NCBI GenBank assembly: GCA_021397845.1
Contig: CM038051.1
Coordinates: 18,014,827-18,078,826, forward strand
DNA: 64,000 nucleotides
Reading direction: 5' to 3'
From: Areca catechu
Taxonomy: Eukaryota; Streptophyta; Magnoliopsida; Arecales; Arecaceae
Shown one piece after another: positions 23,083 through 33,874 of the stretch. How positions within the stretch are numbered: the stretch's first letter is position 1; the number at the start of each line of letters is the position of its first letter. Below the pieces are notes generated by a model. It ran no database searches, was not told where the DNA came from, and saw nothing but the letters and a program-made list of their open reading frames with translations. Both the position numbers and the translations under genes were made by a program.

Positions 23083-23540
23083 GCCGTTCCGTCGGGGCAT
23101 CGTAGAACGGAACGTCGGGATTAATTGCTGACATGACGTGGAGAGGCGAAGATCTTGCATCATAATTGGCACGATCTCCATTCGTCGTGGCTCGATGCGG
23201 CTGAAGACCTATGGGGAGTCGCCACGCGTCGTCCACTTGCCCGCAATCAATGCGTCGCTTCGGGGCAGAGGCCGTTACTCTGCTAACGAGGCGTCGGTGT
23301 CGGGCGTGTGCCCACGTGGCGACCATCCAGTGGCCTGAGGCGGAATGATGGGTACGGCTGCTGCCGGCTGAGTTTGAAAGGAGGGGACTTTCCAGAACGA
23401 GGCCTTTTCCCTTGCTTCGTGGGCGGTTCGCTGCAGGCTAACAACTTCTGCTGCTCGCGCCCGTCTGTGCATTTTTGGGTAAGTGTCTTCTTCTCCTTCT
23501 CTCTCGTTTCTTATTCAGCCCCCTTCTCCTTTCCTTCTCC

Positions 23541-25818
23541 ATGGCGCGCCGTCGCCATGTCTCTTCTAACTCGGACGAGGCCGGTCCATCCCGGCCGAGG
23601 ACTCCATTTTCTTCCTCCTCGGATGAGGAGGTAATTCCAGAGGAGGTCCGCCGGCGCTTGCAACCCGGGGGTGTCACTATTGGCATCCCTAGGGGGGTCC
23701 GGTCCCCTCCGGTTGCGCCTGCCGTGCCCCTCCGTTCACTCCCCGCCTTGGCTTCTCTTCCGGCTCCGCCACTTCTTCCCGCCGGTCCCTCCGGTCATGC
23801 CTCTACCATGACCGAAGGTGATCTTTCTCTGCTCCGGGATGCCTATGGCATCCCGGGATCTGTCCGTCTGTTTGCTCCGCGGTCCGGGGAGCATGTCACC
23901 ATGAGTGGCCCCGGCCGCATTGCCTTCTACGAAGACTTCCTCCTCGGGGGTCTTCGTTTTCCTCTGCATCCTTTCTTTCTTTCCTTCCTCAGCCATTTTC
24001 GGCTCGTCCCGGCCCAGCTGGCTCCTAACGCCATCCGGGTCATCTTCTCCTTCATCGTCTTCTGCCATTTCCACGGGTTTGTTGCCCGTTTTTCTCTCTT
24101 CAGGGTCCTGTTCACCCTGAAGAAGTGCTCCACCGATGATGGCTGGTGGTACATTTCGCCCCGGCCTAGGTGTCTCCGGTTCGACCTCCCTTCTTCGGTC
24201 AAGGGATGGAAGAGCCGGTTTTTCTTTGCCTCGGTCGACGACGTCGACTGGGCCTGGAGCGAACCGGACCGGTCGCCGAACCGGAATTCTCGAGTTGAGT
24301 CCACGGACCAGGAGTCTTACACCCAGCTCCTGAGTGACGTGGTCCCGGCGCTCGAGGTTCTGCTTTCTGAGCAGAATCTTTTTGAGGCCGGCATCAGTCC
24401 CATCCGGGAGACCGGTGAGATTTGGCCCCGCATTAACTTCTGCCCCCCCCTCTCTTTTTAAGATTGAACCGTCTAACCTTCTGATTTCTTCACTTTGCAG
24501 GGATGAAGTTTTCCCTGGAGAACCTGCTGGAGGGAGCGGCTCAGAGGGAGGTCGTCGACGTGGATGAGCCCGTGGCGAAGAGGGCTCGCACAGAGACGAG
24601 CCGGGAGGTCGCAGCGGCGACCGTGCCCGGCCTAGCTGCTGCTGTCTCTCCGCCCAGGCCTCCTCAGGGCGGCGCCCCTGGCACCTCGGCCCCACGGCCT
24701 GGCGGCGCTGCCGAGAGAGCTCCGGCGCCCGCCGCTCTGCCCATCGCCGGGCCCATTCCTGTCAGCAGCCCAACGGCACCGCCAGTGGCGACCGCCGGTC
24801 CGTCGGCTGCAGCTCCAGCAGAGGGGGCAGCTGTCGCGGGGGTCGGCCCGAAGGGCCCAGCGCCGGTGATCTCGCACCGAGACTCGGTCATCCTCGACCG
24901 AGGACTGGCGGAGAAGTTGATGGAGTACGCTTCCACCGCCCGGGACCGCCGAGCTCGGGGCGGCCGAGATTATGCGGACGCGCTGCTCGGCATCCTGCCC
25001 CAGCTTTTCACGGTAAGTTTGAGCTTTGATTCTTCTTTTCTTCCGATCCGAGGCCTTCTGCCTTGGTACTGATGTGCGTTATTTTTGCCCTTGCAGATCG
25101 GGAACGACGTCCTCCTACTGAGGAACTACCTCGTAGGGAACGCCAAGCGGGACTCCGATCGGGAGCAAAGGCTTGGCAAGCTCGCGGCCGACGTGAAGGA
25201 CTTGATGGACAAGGGGGCCGAGCTGCGAGCTGAGAAGCAGGCCCTCCAGTCCGACCTGGCGCGTTCCGAGGAGCGGAACAAGGAACTGGAGGCCTCCTTG
25301 GCGGAGGAGCGGACCTCCAACCAGCGCCGTACTGAGGAGGACGCGGCGGAGAAGGCCCGCCTGCAGGCCCACTCTCTGTTCTTGGAGCGTCAGCTGGACG
25401 AGGCCCGGCGAGAGGCGGCCGTGACGAAGGACCGGAGCTCTTACATCAACGGGCTCCTGGAGGCGGCGAAGCGAGAAGCGCTGGAGGCCGTCCCCAAGTT
25501 CCGGGCCTCCGACGAGTTTACGTCGGAAGTCCGGGAGGCCGCCGTGGACTCCTTCCTGAAGGGGTTCCGGATGTGCCGGGAAAAGGTGGGGGCCTTCTTC
25601 CCCCAGCTGGACCTGAGTGGGGTCGTCGTCGGGGCAGGAAGCCGGGGAGCGAGGGCAGGGTCTCCGGCACGACCCAGGCGACGCCTCAGGCGACACCTGC
25701 AGCACCTCCGACTGATGACGCCGCGGCCCAGACACAGCCCCAGGAGCCGGTTGTCGTGGAGGTTGAAGAGGTGGCGCCCGCACCTCCGGCGAACGGCGCC
25801 GACCCTGCGCTCCAGTGA
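23541..25818 (+). CDS. Spliced antisense gene of the Tat element (aORF)
   Basis: This gene is transcribed opposite to gag-pol and has three exons: 23541-24414, 24501-25012 and 25097 to about 25818. Introns have GT...AG borders (GTGAGA...TTTGCAG and GTAAGT...CTTGCAG) and keep the frame. Exon 1 (291 codons) has an acidic serine-rich start, then a hydrophobic globular block (residues about 110-230, with GRIAFYEDFLLGGLRFPLHP and DGWWYISPRP). This resembles the putative gypsy-type transposon domain (Transposase_28) of plant Tat elements. Exon 2 is low-complexity proline/alanine-rich. Exon 3 is a coiled coil followed by SEVREAAVDSFLKGFRMC. Near 25620-25665 the frame must shift to read the acidic C-terminus ending PANGADPALQ. 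Antisense genes are known in Grande-like elements; their function is unknown. About 700 residues in all. Confidence 0.8.
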
Positions 25819-26149
25819 CCGTCACCTTGTACTTTTGCTTTCTTTGTCCTTCTTTTTGGGGGTCCCGGCCTGTCGGGGCTCCCAGTTTGTACTGAGTACC
25901 TGTTTTAATGAAGACTTACTTTCTACTACAACTTGTCTATCATCTTTGGTTCTTCTTTTCTTCTTCTTTGTTTGTTTGTTTATGAGATGTCGGTCTGGGG
26001 CACCTGAGACAACTGTGGGCCTGGTCCTTCTATACTAAATCGAAGGACGGGGTCTGCAAAGCCGCGTCGCGGCAAGGCAAGAATCTTGAGCAGGTCCGAC
26101 TTTGGGCTGCCTTTATGCTTGTGCGGACAACACAGTTCCTGTATCATCT

Positions 26150-26917
26150 TCCGGGCCGAAACCCGGGATCTTCCGGACTGAGCTCGATGCCGCAGGCTTT
26201 CTTAAACCTTGCGTGGCTCACTGAGCTAAAACTCCGGGCTTGCGCGGGCGAAGCGGATTCGGCGCCACCTTCCAGGCCGAAGCCCAGGATCTTCCGGACT
26301 GAGCTCGATGCCGCAGGCTTTCTCAAACCTTGCGCGGCTTGCTGAGCTGTGCTCCGGGCTTGCGTGGGCGAACTGGGTTCGACGCCACCTTCCAGGCCGA
26401 AGCCCAGGATCTTCCGGACTGAGCTCGATGCCGCAGGCTTTCTCAAACCTTGCGCGGCTTGCTGAGCTGTGCTCCGGGCTTGCGTGGGCGAACTGGGTTC
26501 GACGCCACCTTCCAGGCCGAAGCCCAGGATCTTCCGGACTGAGCTCGATGCCGCAGGCTTTCTCAAACCTTGCGCGGCTTGCTGAGCTGTGCTCCGGGCT
26601 TGCGTGGGCGAACTGGGTTCGACGCCACCTTCCAGGCCGAAGCCCAGGATCTTCCGGACTGAGCTCGATGCCGCAGGCTTTCTCAAACCTTGCGCGGCTT
26701 GCTGAGCTGTGCTCCGGGCTTGCGTGGGCGAACTGGGTTCGACGCCACCTTCCAGGCCGAAGCCCAGGATCTTCCGGACTGAGCTCGATGCCGCAGGCTT
26801 TCTCAAACCTTGCGCGGCTTGCTGAGCTGTGCTCCGGGCTTGCGTGGACGAACTGGGTTCGACGCCACCTTCCAGGCCGAAGCCCAGGATCTTCCGGACT
26901 GAGCTCGATGCCGCAGG
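26150..26917. repeat. 120-bp tandem array, about 6.4 copies
   Basis: Units starting CCCAGGATCTTCCGGACTGA recur every 120 bp at about 26283, 26403, 26523, 26643, 26763 and 26883. A more diverged first copy is near 26163. Five central copies are nearly identical. Because 120 is divisible by three and the unit lacks stops in some frames, long artificial reading frames appear on both strands. It lies between the end of pol and the 3' end of the antisense gene. Confidence 0.95.
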
Positions 26918-26987
26918 CCTTCTTGTTGAAGTTAGAGAAGAATGTTTAAAGTGAAGAAGCTTTGTTAGAGAAACTGGGAGCCTTACA

Positions 26988-29900
26988 TTACTGGTAGTAC
27001 ATTCTCAGGTTCGAGGGGTTCCATGTCCGGGGGAACCTGGCACCTCCCAATTCTTCCAAGTAACATGCTCCGTGAGGGAGGGCTTCTGCTACCCGATAAG
27101 GGCCTTCCCAGTTGGGTGAAAGCTTGCCGCACTCTCGTGGCTGGGAGGCTTCTGCGCGCCGGAGGACCAAATCCCCGGGACGAAAAACCTTCGGCCGTAC
27201 TCGGGAGTTGTAATATCTGGCTACACGTTGGCGGTATGCCGCCATTCGATTCGGGCCTTGTCCCTCGTTTCTTCGAGGAGGTCTAGGTTGAGCATCATCC
27301 TGGCCGGGTTTTCTGTCTCGTCGTATTGCTCCACGCGCAGCGTGGGTATGCTGAGCTCGATCGGGATGACTGCTTCGGCCCCGAAGACGAGGTTGAATGG
27401 AGTTTCGTCAGTAGCCGTCCTTGGGGTGGTGTGGTATGCCCAAAGAACGCTGGGAAGCTCGTCGGCCCACCTGCCCTTGGCTTGGTCTAGCCGCGTGCGG
27501 AGGCCCTGAAGAATGGTCCTGTTCGTGACCTCGGCTTCCCCGTTGGTCTGGGGTGCGCCACCGAAGTGAAGCGATGCTTGATGCCGAGGTCGTTGCAGAA
27601 ATCTTCGAACTCTCGACAGTCGAACTGGCGTCCGTTGTCGGTGACCACGGTGTGGGGGAGGCCGAAGCGGCAGACGATGGACTTCCAGAAGAACTTGGCG
27701 ACGTTTGCCTCGGTGATTCTTGCCAAGGGTTCGGCCTCGACCCACTTTGTGAAGTAGTCGATAGCCACTATCAAGAACTTCCGCTGGCCGGACGCCGGCG
27801 GGAATGGGCCCAGGAGGTCCATCCCCCACTGGGCGAACGGCCAGGGGGCTGAGAGCTGAGAGATCGGGTTGGAGGGTTGCCGCTGTACCGTGGCGTGACG
27901 CTGGCACCGGTCGCATTTCTTCACAAAGTCGGCGGCGTCCTCCTTCATCGTCTCCCAGAAGTAGCCTTGACGAAGGGCCTTGTACGCCAATGCCCTGCCC
28001 CCACGTGGTTTCCACAGATGCCTTCGTGAATCTCCTGGAGCACAAGCTTGGCTTCTGTGGGTCCAATGCACTTGAGGAGGGGATAAGAGTAGGACCTTCG
28101 ATACAGCTGCCCGTCCATCAGGACAAACCGCACGGCCTTCTTCCTGATGAGGCGAGCCGCGTCTCGGTCTTCCGGCAGGGTGCCGCTGGTGATGTACGCA
28201 GCGTACTTGTCCATCCAGCCGGGCTCCTGGCTGACCTGATGGACCTCCGCCGGTACTTCGAGGCTTGGGACTTCGAGTCGCTCCACATGAGCGCGTCCCA
28301 GCATCGTGTCCGGCAGGGTCGCCAGCCGAGAGAGGGCATCCGCGCGGGCGTTCTCCCCGCGGGGGATATGGAAGATGTTGAAGCGCCGGAACTTGGACGC
28401 GCCCGCCTTGACGAGCTCCAAATACTTCGCCATCTGGGGGTCGTGAGCGACGTACTCCCCGGACACCTGCCCCGCCACGAGCTGGGAGTCAGTGAAGGCT
28501 CTGAGGTTGGTCACGCCCAGCTCGCGGGAGACTCTCAGTCCGGCGAGAAGTGCCTCGTATTCCGCTTGGTTATTTGTCGCGGGGAACTGGAAACGGAGCG
28601 CGCACTCGGTGACGACTCCGTCGCCGTTGGCAAGGATGAGCCCAGCTCCGCTCCCGCCGGAGTTTGAGGCTCCGTCTACATGGAGGATCCAGGCGTCCTC
28701 TCCAAGCTCGTCGGTGCCGACCTCCATTGGCCGGGCCGGGGGGTCCTCCTCGGGCTCCTTGCCCAAACCTGCGCACTCGACCAAGAAATCGGCCAGCACC
28801 TGTGCCTTCATTGCCGACCTCGGTCGGTATGTAATGTCGAACTCGCTGAGTTTCAGTGCCCACTTGGCCAATCGCCCGAGGTATCGGGTCGGCTGAGCAC
28901 CGCTTTCAGCGGTTGATCCGTCAAGACGGCGATGGGATGCGCTTGGAAATAGGGCCTGAGACGCTGGGCAGACACTATTAGCGCAAAAACGAGTTTCTCG
29001 GGCCGGGAATACCTGAGCTCCGCGTCCCGGAGGAGTTTACTGGTATAGTACACCGGCCGCTGGATCCCGTGGTCGTCGGTTCGGACCAGGACAGAGCTGA
29101 CGGCCTCCGGGGTAACGGCCAAGTAGAGGGTAAGCTCCTCCCCTCCTCGGGCCTGGACAGCAAAGGTGGTGATGCGAGCGTCTTCTTCAACTCCTCGAAG
29201 GCCTGCTGGCATTCCTCGGTCCAGGCGAAACCATTCATCTTCCTCAGCACCTTGAAGAAGGGACGGCAGCGGTCCGCCGACCTGGAAATAAAACGGCTAA
29301 GGGCCGCAACCCGGCCGGTCAGTTGCTGCACTTGCTTCTTGGAGGCTGGCTGCTCCATGTCCAGGATGGCCTGGACCTTCTCTGGGTTGGCCTCGATTCC
29401 TCTTTGGGTCACCATGAACCCTAGGAACTTTCCGGCGGAGACCCCGAAGGCGCACTTCGCCGGGTTCAGCTTCATCTGGTGGCGCCGGAGGTTGCCGAAC
29501 GTCTCCGTCAGGTCGGCCACGTGGTCCGAGTCAAGTTTGCTCATTACTAGCATGTCGTCCACGTATACCTGCATGTTGCGGCCTATCTGGTCTTTGAAGA
29601 CTTTATTGACCAGACGTTGGTACGTCGCCCCCGCGTTCTTGAGGCCGAAAGGCATCATCCTGTAACAGAAAGTCCCGCGGTCAGTTATGAAGGCAGTGCG
29701 CTCTTCGTCCTCCGGATTCATCCGGATCTGGTTGTATCCGGAAAAAGCGTCCATGAATGACAGGAGACGATGCCCCGAGGTGGTGTCGACCAGCTGGTCG
29801 ATCTTGGCAGAGGGAAGCTGTCCTTCGGGCAAGCTCGATTGAGGTCGGTGTAGTCCACACAGATCCTCCACTTACCACTACTCTTCTTTACCATGACCAC

Positions 29901-30530
29901 GTTTGCTAACCAGCTGGGGTACTGGACTTCTCGGACGAAACCGGCGGCGAGGAGCTTTTCTACCTCCTCGTTGATCGCCTTCTGCCTCTCCATGGCAAAG
30001 CTTCTCTTCTTCTGGCGGACCGGGCGGCAACCTGGGTCCACGTTCAGGCTGTGCATGATAATCTCGGGCGGGATACCCGGCATGTCGGCCGCCGACCAGG
30101 CGAACACATCGGCGTTGGCACGGAGGAACTCCAGCAGGCGGGTTCGCTCCTCTTCGGGGAGCTGGGCCCCGACTTGCACCGTCTTCAGGGGGTCCGAACC
30201 AAGGGGAAAGGGTAGCAGGCGCTCTACGGGCCCTCCCCTGGGTTCCTTCCCTCTCAGGTCGAGATCCTCGATATCGTGGGCGAGCTCTGCGCTCCTGGTG
30301 CCTGGGATTGTCTGTAGGCAGAATGGGACCGGCTGAATCGTCCCCTTCATTTCCCCGAGCCCGAAGGGCGTGGGGAACTGCACCAGCAGCCTCCTCGTGG
30401 AGATGGTGGCGTCTAGTTGGTTGAGCCCGGGACGCCCGAGAATGGCGTTGTAAGGCGAAGGGAGCTTGACGACAGTGAATGTTACCATGATGGTCGCCTG
30501 CCGAGGTGGGGATCCGGCGGTGACGGGAGA
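26988..30530 (-). pseudogene. Tat pol: RT, RNase H, archaeal-type RNase H, integrase (frameshifted)
   Basis: Reading on the minus strand, in order: the linker DVFAWSAADMPGIPPEI; RT with WRICVDYTDLNRACPKDSF, FMDAFSGYNQIRMNP, MPFGLKNAGATYQRL and the catalytic VYVDDMLV; RNase H; a second RNase H with ILHVDGASNSGGSGAG and NNQAEYEALLAGL; the zinc-binding CDRCQRHA; the integrase core WGMDLLGPFPPASGQRKF and VVTDNGRQF; and a C-terminal domain ending NPSNLRMYYQ at 26988. All catalytic motifs are present. The frame changes about six times (for example near 30530, 29815, 29190, 28870, 27960, 27540 and 27240), each consistent with a single-base indel. These could be real decay or assembly errors. Some positions are approximate. 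Confidence 0.9.
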
Positions 30531-32425
30531 GTGATTTCCCCTTCGACCCCCACGGAGTCCCCTGTAAAACCTACCAGTGGGATGTGCACTGGCTTTAGCT
30601 GGTCGGGAGACAAATTCATCCGAGAGAAAGCATCGTAAAAAAGTACGTCGGCCGAGCTTCCACTATCCACCATGATTCGATGTACAGGATGCTTTGCGAT
30701 GGTCATCTCGACCACCACGGCATCATTGTTTACATTGTCATTAGACTCCCCTCCCTTGGGAGGGATTACATTCTCCGGGACTTCCCGGGCTCTCTTCTCT
30801 GCTCGGCCGAACCCGCGCGAGATCATGCCCACGGGCTTCTCTGTTGGCCGGTTGTCGATCGCAGGGACAGGCGGTAAGGCCGCGAGCGGCTGCTTCTCGG
30901 AGGGGGCCTCGTTCTTGACGAACTTCCTGAGGTAACCCCTCCCGATCAGCTCCTCGATCTCCCGCTTCAAATGGCGGCACTCCTCCGTGTCGTGTCCGTG
31001 CTCGCGGTGAAACTGGCAGTACTTTGATTTGTCTCGGGCGGCTCTCGGGTTCTGAGGTGGAGGTCGGCGGAGGTAGCGCTCGCCCTCGATTTCCATGAGG
31101 ATTTTTGCTCGAGGTGCAAGGAGAGGGGTGTACCTCCGCTCGGAAGTAGACTCGGCCCTGGGCCTTGGATTCGGGCGAGGGTCGGCGGACGGCCCGGGCT
31201 TCCGAACTCCCGGGGCGTCCCTTGGGACTGACTTCTTCGGAATCTTCCCGTCCAGCTCTCGACGGGTGCGGTCAGCCTCCTCCGCCCGGATGTACTTGTG
31301 GGCGCGGAGGAGGAGCTCGGAATACGTCCTGGGCGGCTTCTTGTCCAGGGAATAGGTCAGGCGGGACGTCTTGAGCCCGCGCTTCAAAGCCAGCATAGCG
31401 ACGGGCTCGTCCAAGCTGTAGATCTCCAGGGCTGCGGTCTTAAACCGGGTGACGTAGTCTCGGAGCAGCTCCTGGTCCTGCTGGCGGATGGAGAAGAGGC
31501 TGTCTACCTCCCTTGGCACCTTTCGACAAGCGTCGAAGTGCGCCACAAACTTTCCTTCCAACTGCTGGAAGGAGCAAATGGATCCGGGCTCGAGGCGGGC
31601 GAACCAGACTCGAGCAGCCTTTCGAAGGGTTGCTGGGAAGGCGATGCACAAAAGGGCGTCGGTGGCGCCCTGGACCCTCATGAGAGCTTTATAACTCTCC
31701 AAATGGTCCAGGGGGTCGGTGGTCCCGTCGTAAGGGTCCACCTGTGGCATGCGGAACCGTTTCGGGATCGGTTCCGCCTGAATTTCTTCGGAGAAAGGGG
31801 GGGGGGAGTCGTAGCCCGCCGGGTCAGCTGACGAGTTCTGCAGGTCGGCGAACCGTCGGGCGAACTCCGCCAACTTGCGCTCGTGCTCTTCTAGGCGCCT
31901 CTCGGCCTGGCGCCTGATGGCTTCATCGGTGGAGTCTTCCACCGAGGCTGCAGGTGAGGGGGGCGCCGATCGGTCTCGGCGCGAGGTCTGGCCCCGGCGT
32001 CGCTTGCTGCGATGCACCGTTTCGGCCCCATCGGCCGGGGATCGACTCTCGTGATCCTCCGAGCCGGAATAGTTTCTCTTCGGGGGAGCTTGGCGGCTCC
32101 CTCGGGGGTTGGAGATGGCTTGCGGATGGGACGGCCTGCCCTGGATTGAGCGCAGGCTCCCGTGCTGTCCCGCGACTTGGGCCGCGGGGGTCCCTGGCTG
32201 CGGCTGAGTGGCCAGGGACCGTTGCTGATGCTGAAGCTGTCGGACCGCTGAGGTCAAGGTCTGCAGCTGCTGGACGATGGCCGCAAGGGATCCGTCCGCC
32301 GGGGTAGGCTGCTGCAGAAGAGGAGGGGGAGCCGGAAGCTCCCGTTCGGGGGTGTGGCCCCCCGGAGGGGAGTGGGCTTCTCCCACACGGCTGGTGGACG
32401 CCTCGCGACCACGAGTGACCACCAT
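30482..32425 (-). CDS. Tat gag and protease
   Basis: One uninterrupted frame of about 647 codons starts at the ATG reading MVVTRGREAS (32425); an upstream in-frame ATG at 32449 would add eight residues. The order is: a basic, glutamine/proline-rich N-terminus; a coiled coil (EAIRRQAERRLEEHERKL); the Retrotrans_gag core (MPQVDPYDGTTDPLDHLESY, then VWFARLEPGSICSF); a Cys/His knuckle (KYCQFHREHGHDTEEC); then the aspartic protease with the active site MVDSGSSADVLFYDAFSRM. Gag packages the RNA in virus-like particles and the protease matures the polyprotein. The frame is lost after GEGEITLP-like sequence near 30530, where one base seems to be missing before the pol frame resumes. Confidence 0.92.
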   Translation of the reverse strand: MVVTRGREASTSRVGEAHSPPGGHTPERELPAPPPLLQQPTPADGSLAAIVQQLQTLTSAVRQLQHQQRSLATQPQPGTPAAQVAGQHGSLRSIQGRPSHPQAISNPRGSRQAPPKRNYSGSEDHESRSPADGAETVHRSKRRRGQTSRRDRSAPPSPAASVEDSTDEAIRRQAERRLEEHERKLAEFARRFADLQNSSADPAGYDSPPPFSEEIQAEPIPKRFRMPQVDPYDGTTDPLDHLESYKALMRVQGATDALLCIAFPATLRKAARVWFARLEPGSICSFQQLEGKFVAHFDACRKVPREVDSLFSIRQQDQELLRDYVTRFKTAALEIYSLDEPVAMLALKRGLKTSRLTYSLDKKPPRTYSELLLRAHKYIRAEEADRTRRELDGKIPKKSVPRDAPGVRKPGPSADPRPNPRPRAESTSERRYTPLLAPRAKILMEIEGERYLRRPPPQNPRAARDKSKYCQFHREHGHDTEECRHLKREIEELIGRGYLRKFVKNEAPSEKQPLAALPPVPAIDNRPTEKPVGMISRGFGRAEKRAREVPENVIPPKGGESNDNVNNDAVVVEMTIAKHPVHRIMVDSGSSADVLFYDAFSRMNLSPDQLKPVHIPLVGFTGDSVGVEGEITLPSPPDPHLGRRPSW

Positions 32426-32483
32426 TGCTGGAGAGCGTGACACCTGCAAAAAGCTAGTTCCCTCTGGGGGTTAGTGTCCTGCC

Positions 32484-32502
32484 CCCCTACCTGGCGCGCC
32501 AA
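32484..32502 (-). other. Primer binding site of the nested Tat element
   Basis: On the minus strand TTGGCGCGCCAGGTAGGGG follows the 5' LTR by two bases (GA). The same motif, with changes, follows the LTRs at 40067 and 50991. I do not assign the priming tRNA. Confidence 0.75.
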
Positions 32503-32504
32503 TC

Positions 32505-33869
32505 TGTTGCCGTTCTCGTCGCCGCGCCCATGCCGTGGATCAGCCGATCCTTCCTGACCGCCTGGCGAGGTAGCCTCCCTTCCTGCGGAGAACCTGCAAC
32601 AAAGGGGTTAGAGGACCCTGGCCGGGGATTCCGACGAGGGGGCTCCGACGGTCAAGTCAGTAGACGACGAGAAGGAACAGACTCTCCCTCCCAGGCCCTC
32701 TAAAGGGTCCCAGATTTGGAGAGTTAACTGGTGAAGGGAGTGCACCGGGGATCGGAATCCCGGCTGGGCCTGCTTGCCGAGCTCGCATCCAGTATTCCCC
32801 TCTCGGGATTCTGGTTTCTCTTTCGGAGCGAGGCCTTGTGCCGGTGCTTCCTCCTTGTCCCCAGGCTAGTTGGCTTACCTTGCAGTCTCCGGATTCTTCC
32901 CTCTTTATCTCCCTCCGTCGTGTGCTTGTCCTTTTCCTCCTCGAAAACTCCTCCCCCCTGTCTTCCTTTCTTTTCCCTTTTTGGTGAAGGAGGCCAGGCG
33001 GCTTTCCGACCTCGTCCGCCGGGCCCAGCAGGGAGAAGGCAAGGACAGAAGAGAAAAGGAGGGAGGGCGGCGCTGGCAGAGCGGCCAGTCGTCAGGCCTC
33101 GGGCTTCGTGAGAGTGCTCTTTTCCCCGAGCGTGGGCGCCATCCGTTTACGGGGCCTGTTCCGTCAGGATCGGATCTCTCGACTGCGGGACCTGTCGGGC
33201 CAGTGTAAGTCACGTTCCGCGTGCCGCCGCCCTCCGTACGGGACACCGTCTGGGGTCGGTACGGCCCGAGGGATGGCCTCGGGACCCGTCGCTTTCCCCC
33301 GGGGGCCTCTCCGTACGAGCGGTCTGACTTCGGCTGAGTTGGACCTGTCTCCGGGGGCCGACTGGCGAGAGGCGAGAGATTGGCCGACCTCGGCTTAGGT
33401 GGACCCCTCCGGGGTGGACACCTGGCGAGGTGGCAGAAGATCGCCTGGCTTCGGCCAGGTGGACCCGTCTCCGGGTGGCCACCTGGCGCAAGGCGGGGGA
33501 TCAGCCGACCTCGACCTAGGTGGACCCCTCCCGGGTGGACACCTGGCGAGGTGGCAGAAGATCGCCTGGCTTCGGCCGAGGTGGACCCGTCTCCGGGTGG
33601 CCACCTGGCGCAAGGCGGAGGGTCAGCCGACCTCGGCCGACCTTACACGGGGCGGACTCCTCCGAGCCCGGGCGCAGATGAGTTTGGGGGAACTTCGCGC
33701 CGAACTCGACCTCGGCGGGAGCTGTTTGCTTCAGACAGTATCGGGCGGTGCGGTCTTGCCGACCCCAGCCTTGAGGACGTGGCGCTGATTCTGGCAGGAA
33801 AACTCACACGTGGCTCGCTCGCATTCGGCGATACCTGAGCCTGGCCACGTCACTGTCACGGCTATAACA
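32505..33869 (-). repeat. 5' LTR of the nested Tat element (1,365 bp)
   Basis: This copy pairs with 21691-23067. It runs from TGTTGCCGTT to GGCTATAACA on the plus strand and is followed by the target duplication GTACC at 33870-33874. It drives gag-pol on the minus strand. Confidence 0.95.
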
Positions 33870-33874
33870 GTACC

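Larger units (their letters stand above)
21691..33869 (-). mobile_element. Full-length Tat-type Ty3/gypsy retrotransposon with antisense gene
   Basis: The element is 12,179 bp long with direct LTRs (21691-23067 and 32505-33869) that begin TG and end CA. A perfect 5-bp target duplication, GTACC, lies at 21686-21690 and 33870-33874. In minus orientation the order is 5' LTR, primer site, gag-protease, RT, RNase H, second RNase H, integrase, a 120-bp tandem array, a gene on the opposite strand, polypurine tract and 3' LTR. Two RNase H domains plus an antisense gene are hallmarks of Grande/Tat-like elements. The nearly identical LTRs point to a recent insertion. It sits inside the CACTA element and is GC-rich compared with its surroundings. 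Confidence 0.95.

Noticed and set aside
23736..24695. 319-codon minus-strand frame across the antisense gene's exon 1
   Set aside because: It is a shadow in GC-rich DNA. It runs through the intron of the plus-strand gene, is very rich in Arg/Pro/Gly, and shows no recognised domain.
26144..26806. Long minus-strand reading frame of 220 codons (and a 213-codon one on the plus strand)
   Set aside because: Both are artefacts of the 120-bp tandem array, whose length is a multiple of three. The protein is just a 40-residue repeat with no domain.
27804..28667. 287-codon plus-strand frame opposite pol
   Set aside because: The minus strand here encodes RNase H and integrase motifs. The plus frame is a GC-driven shadow.
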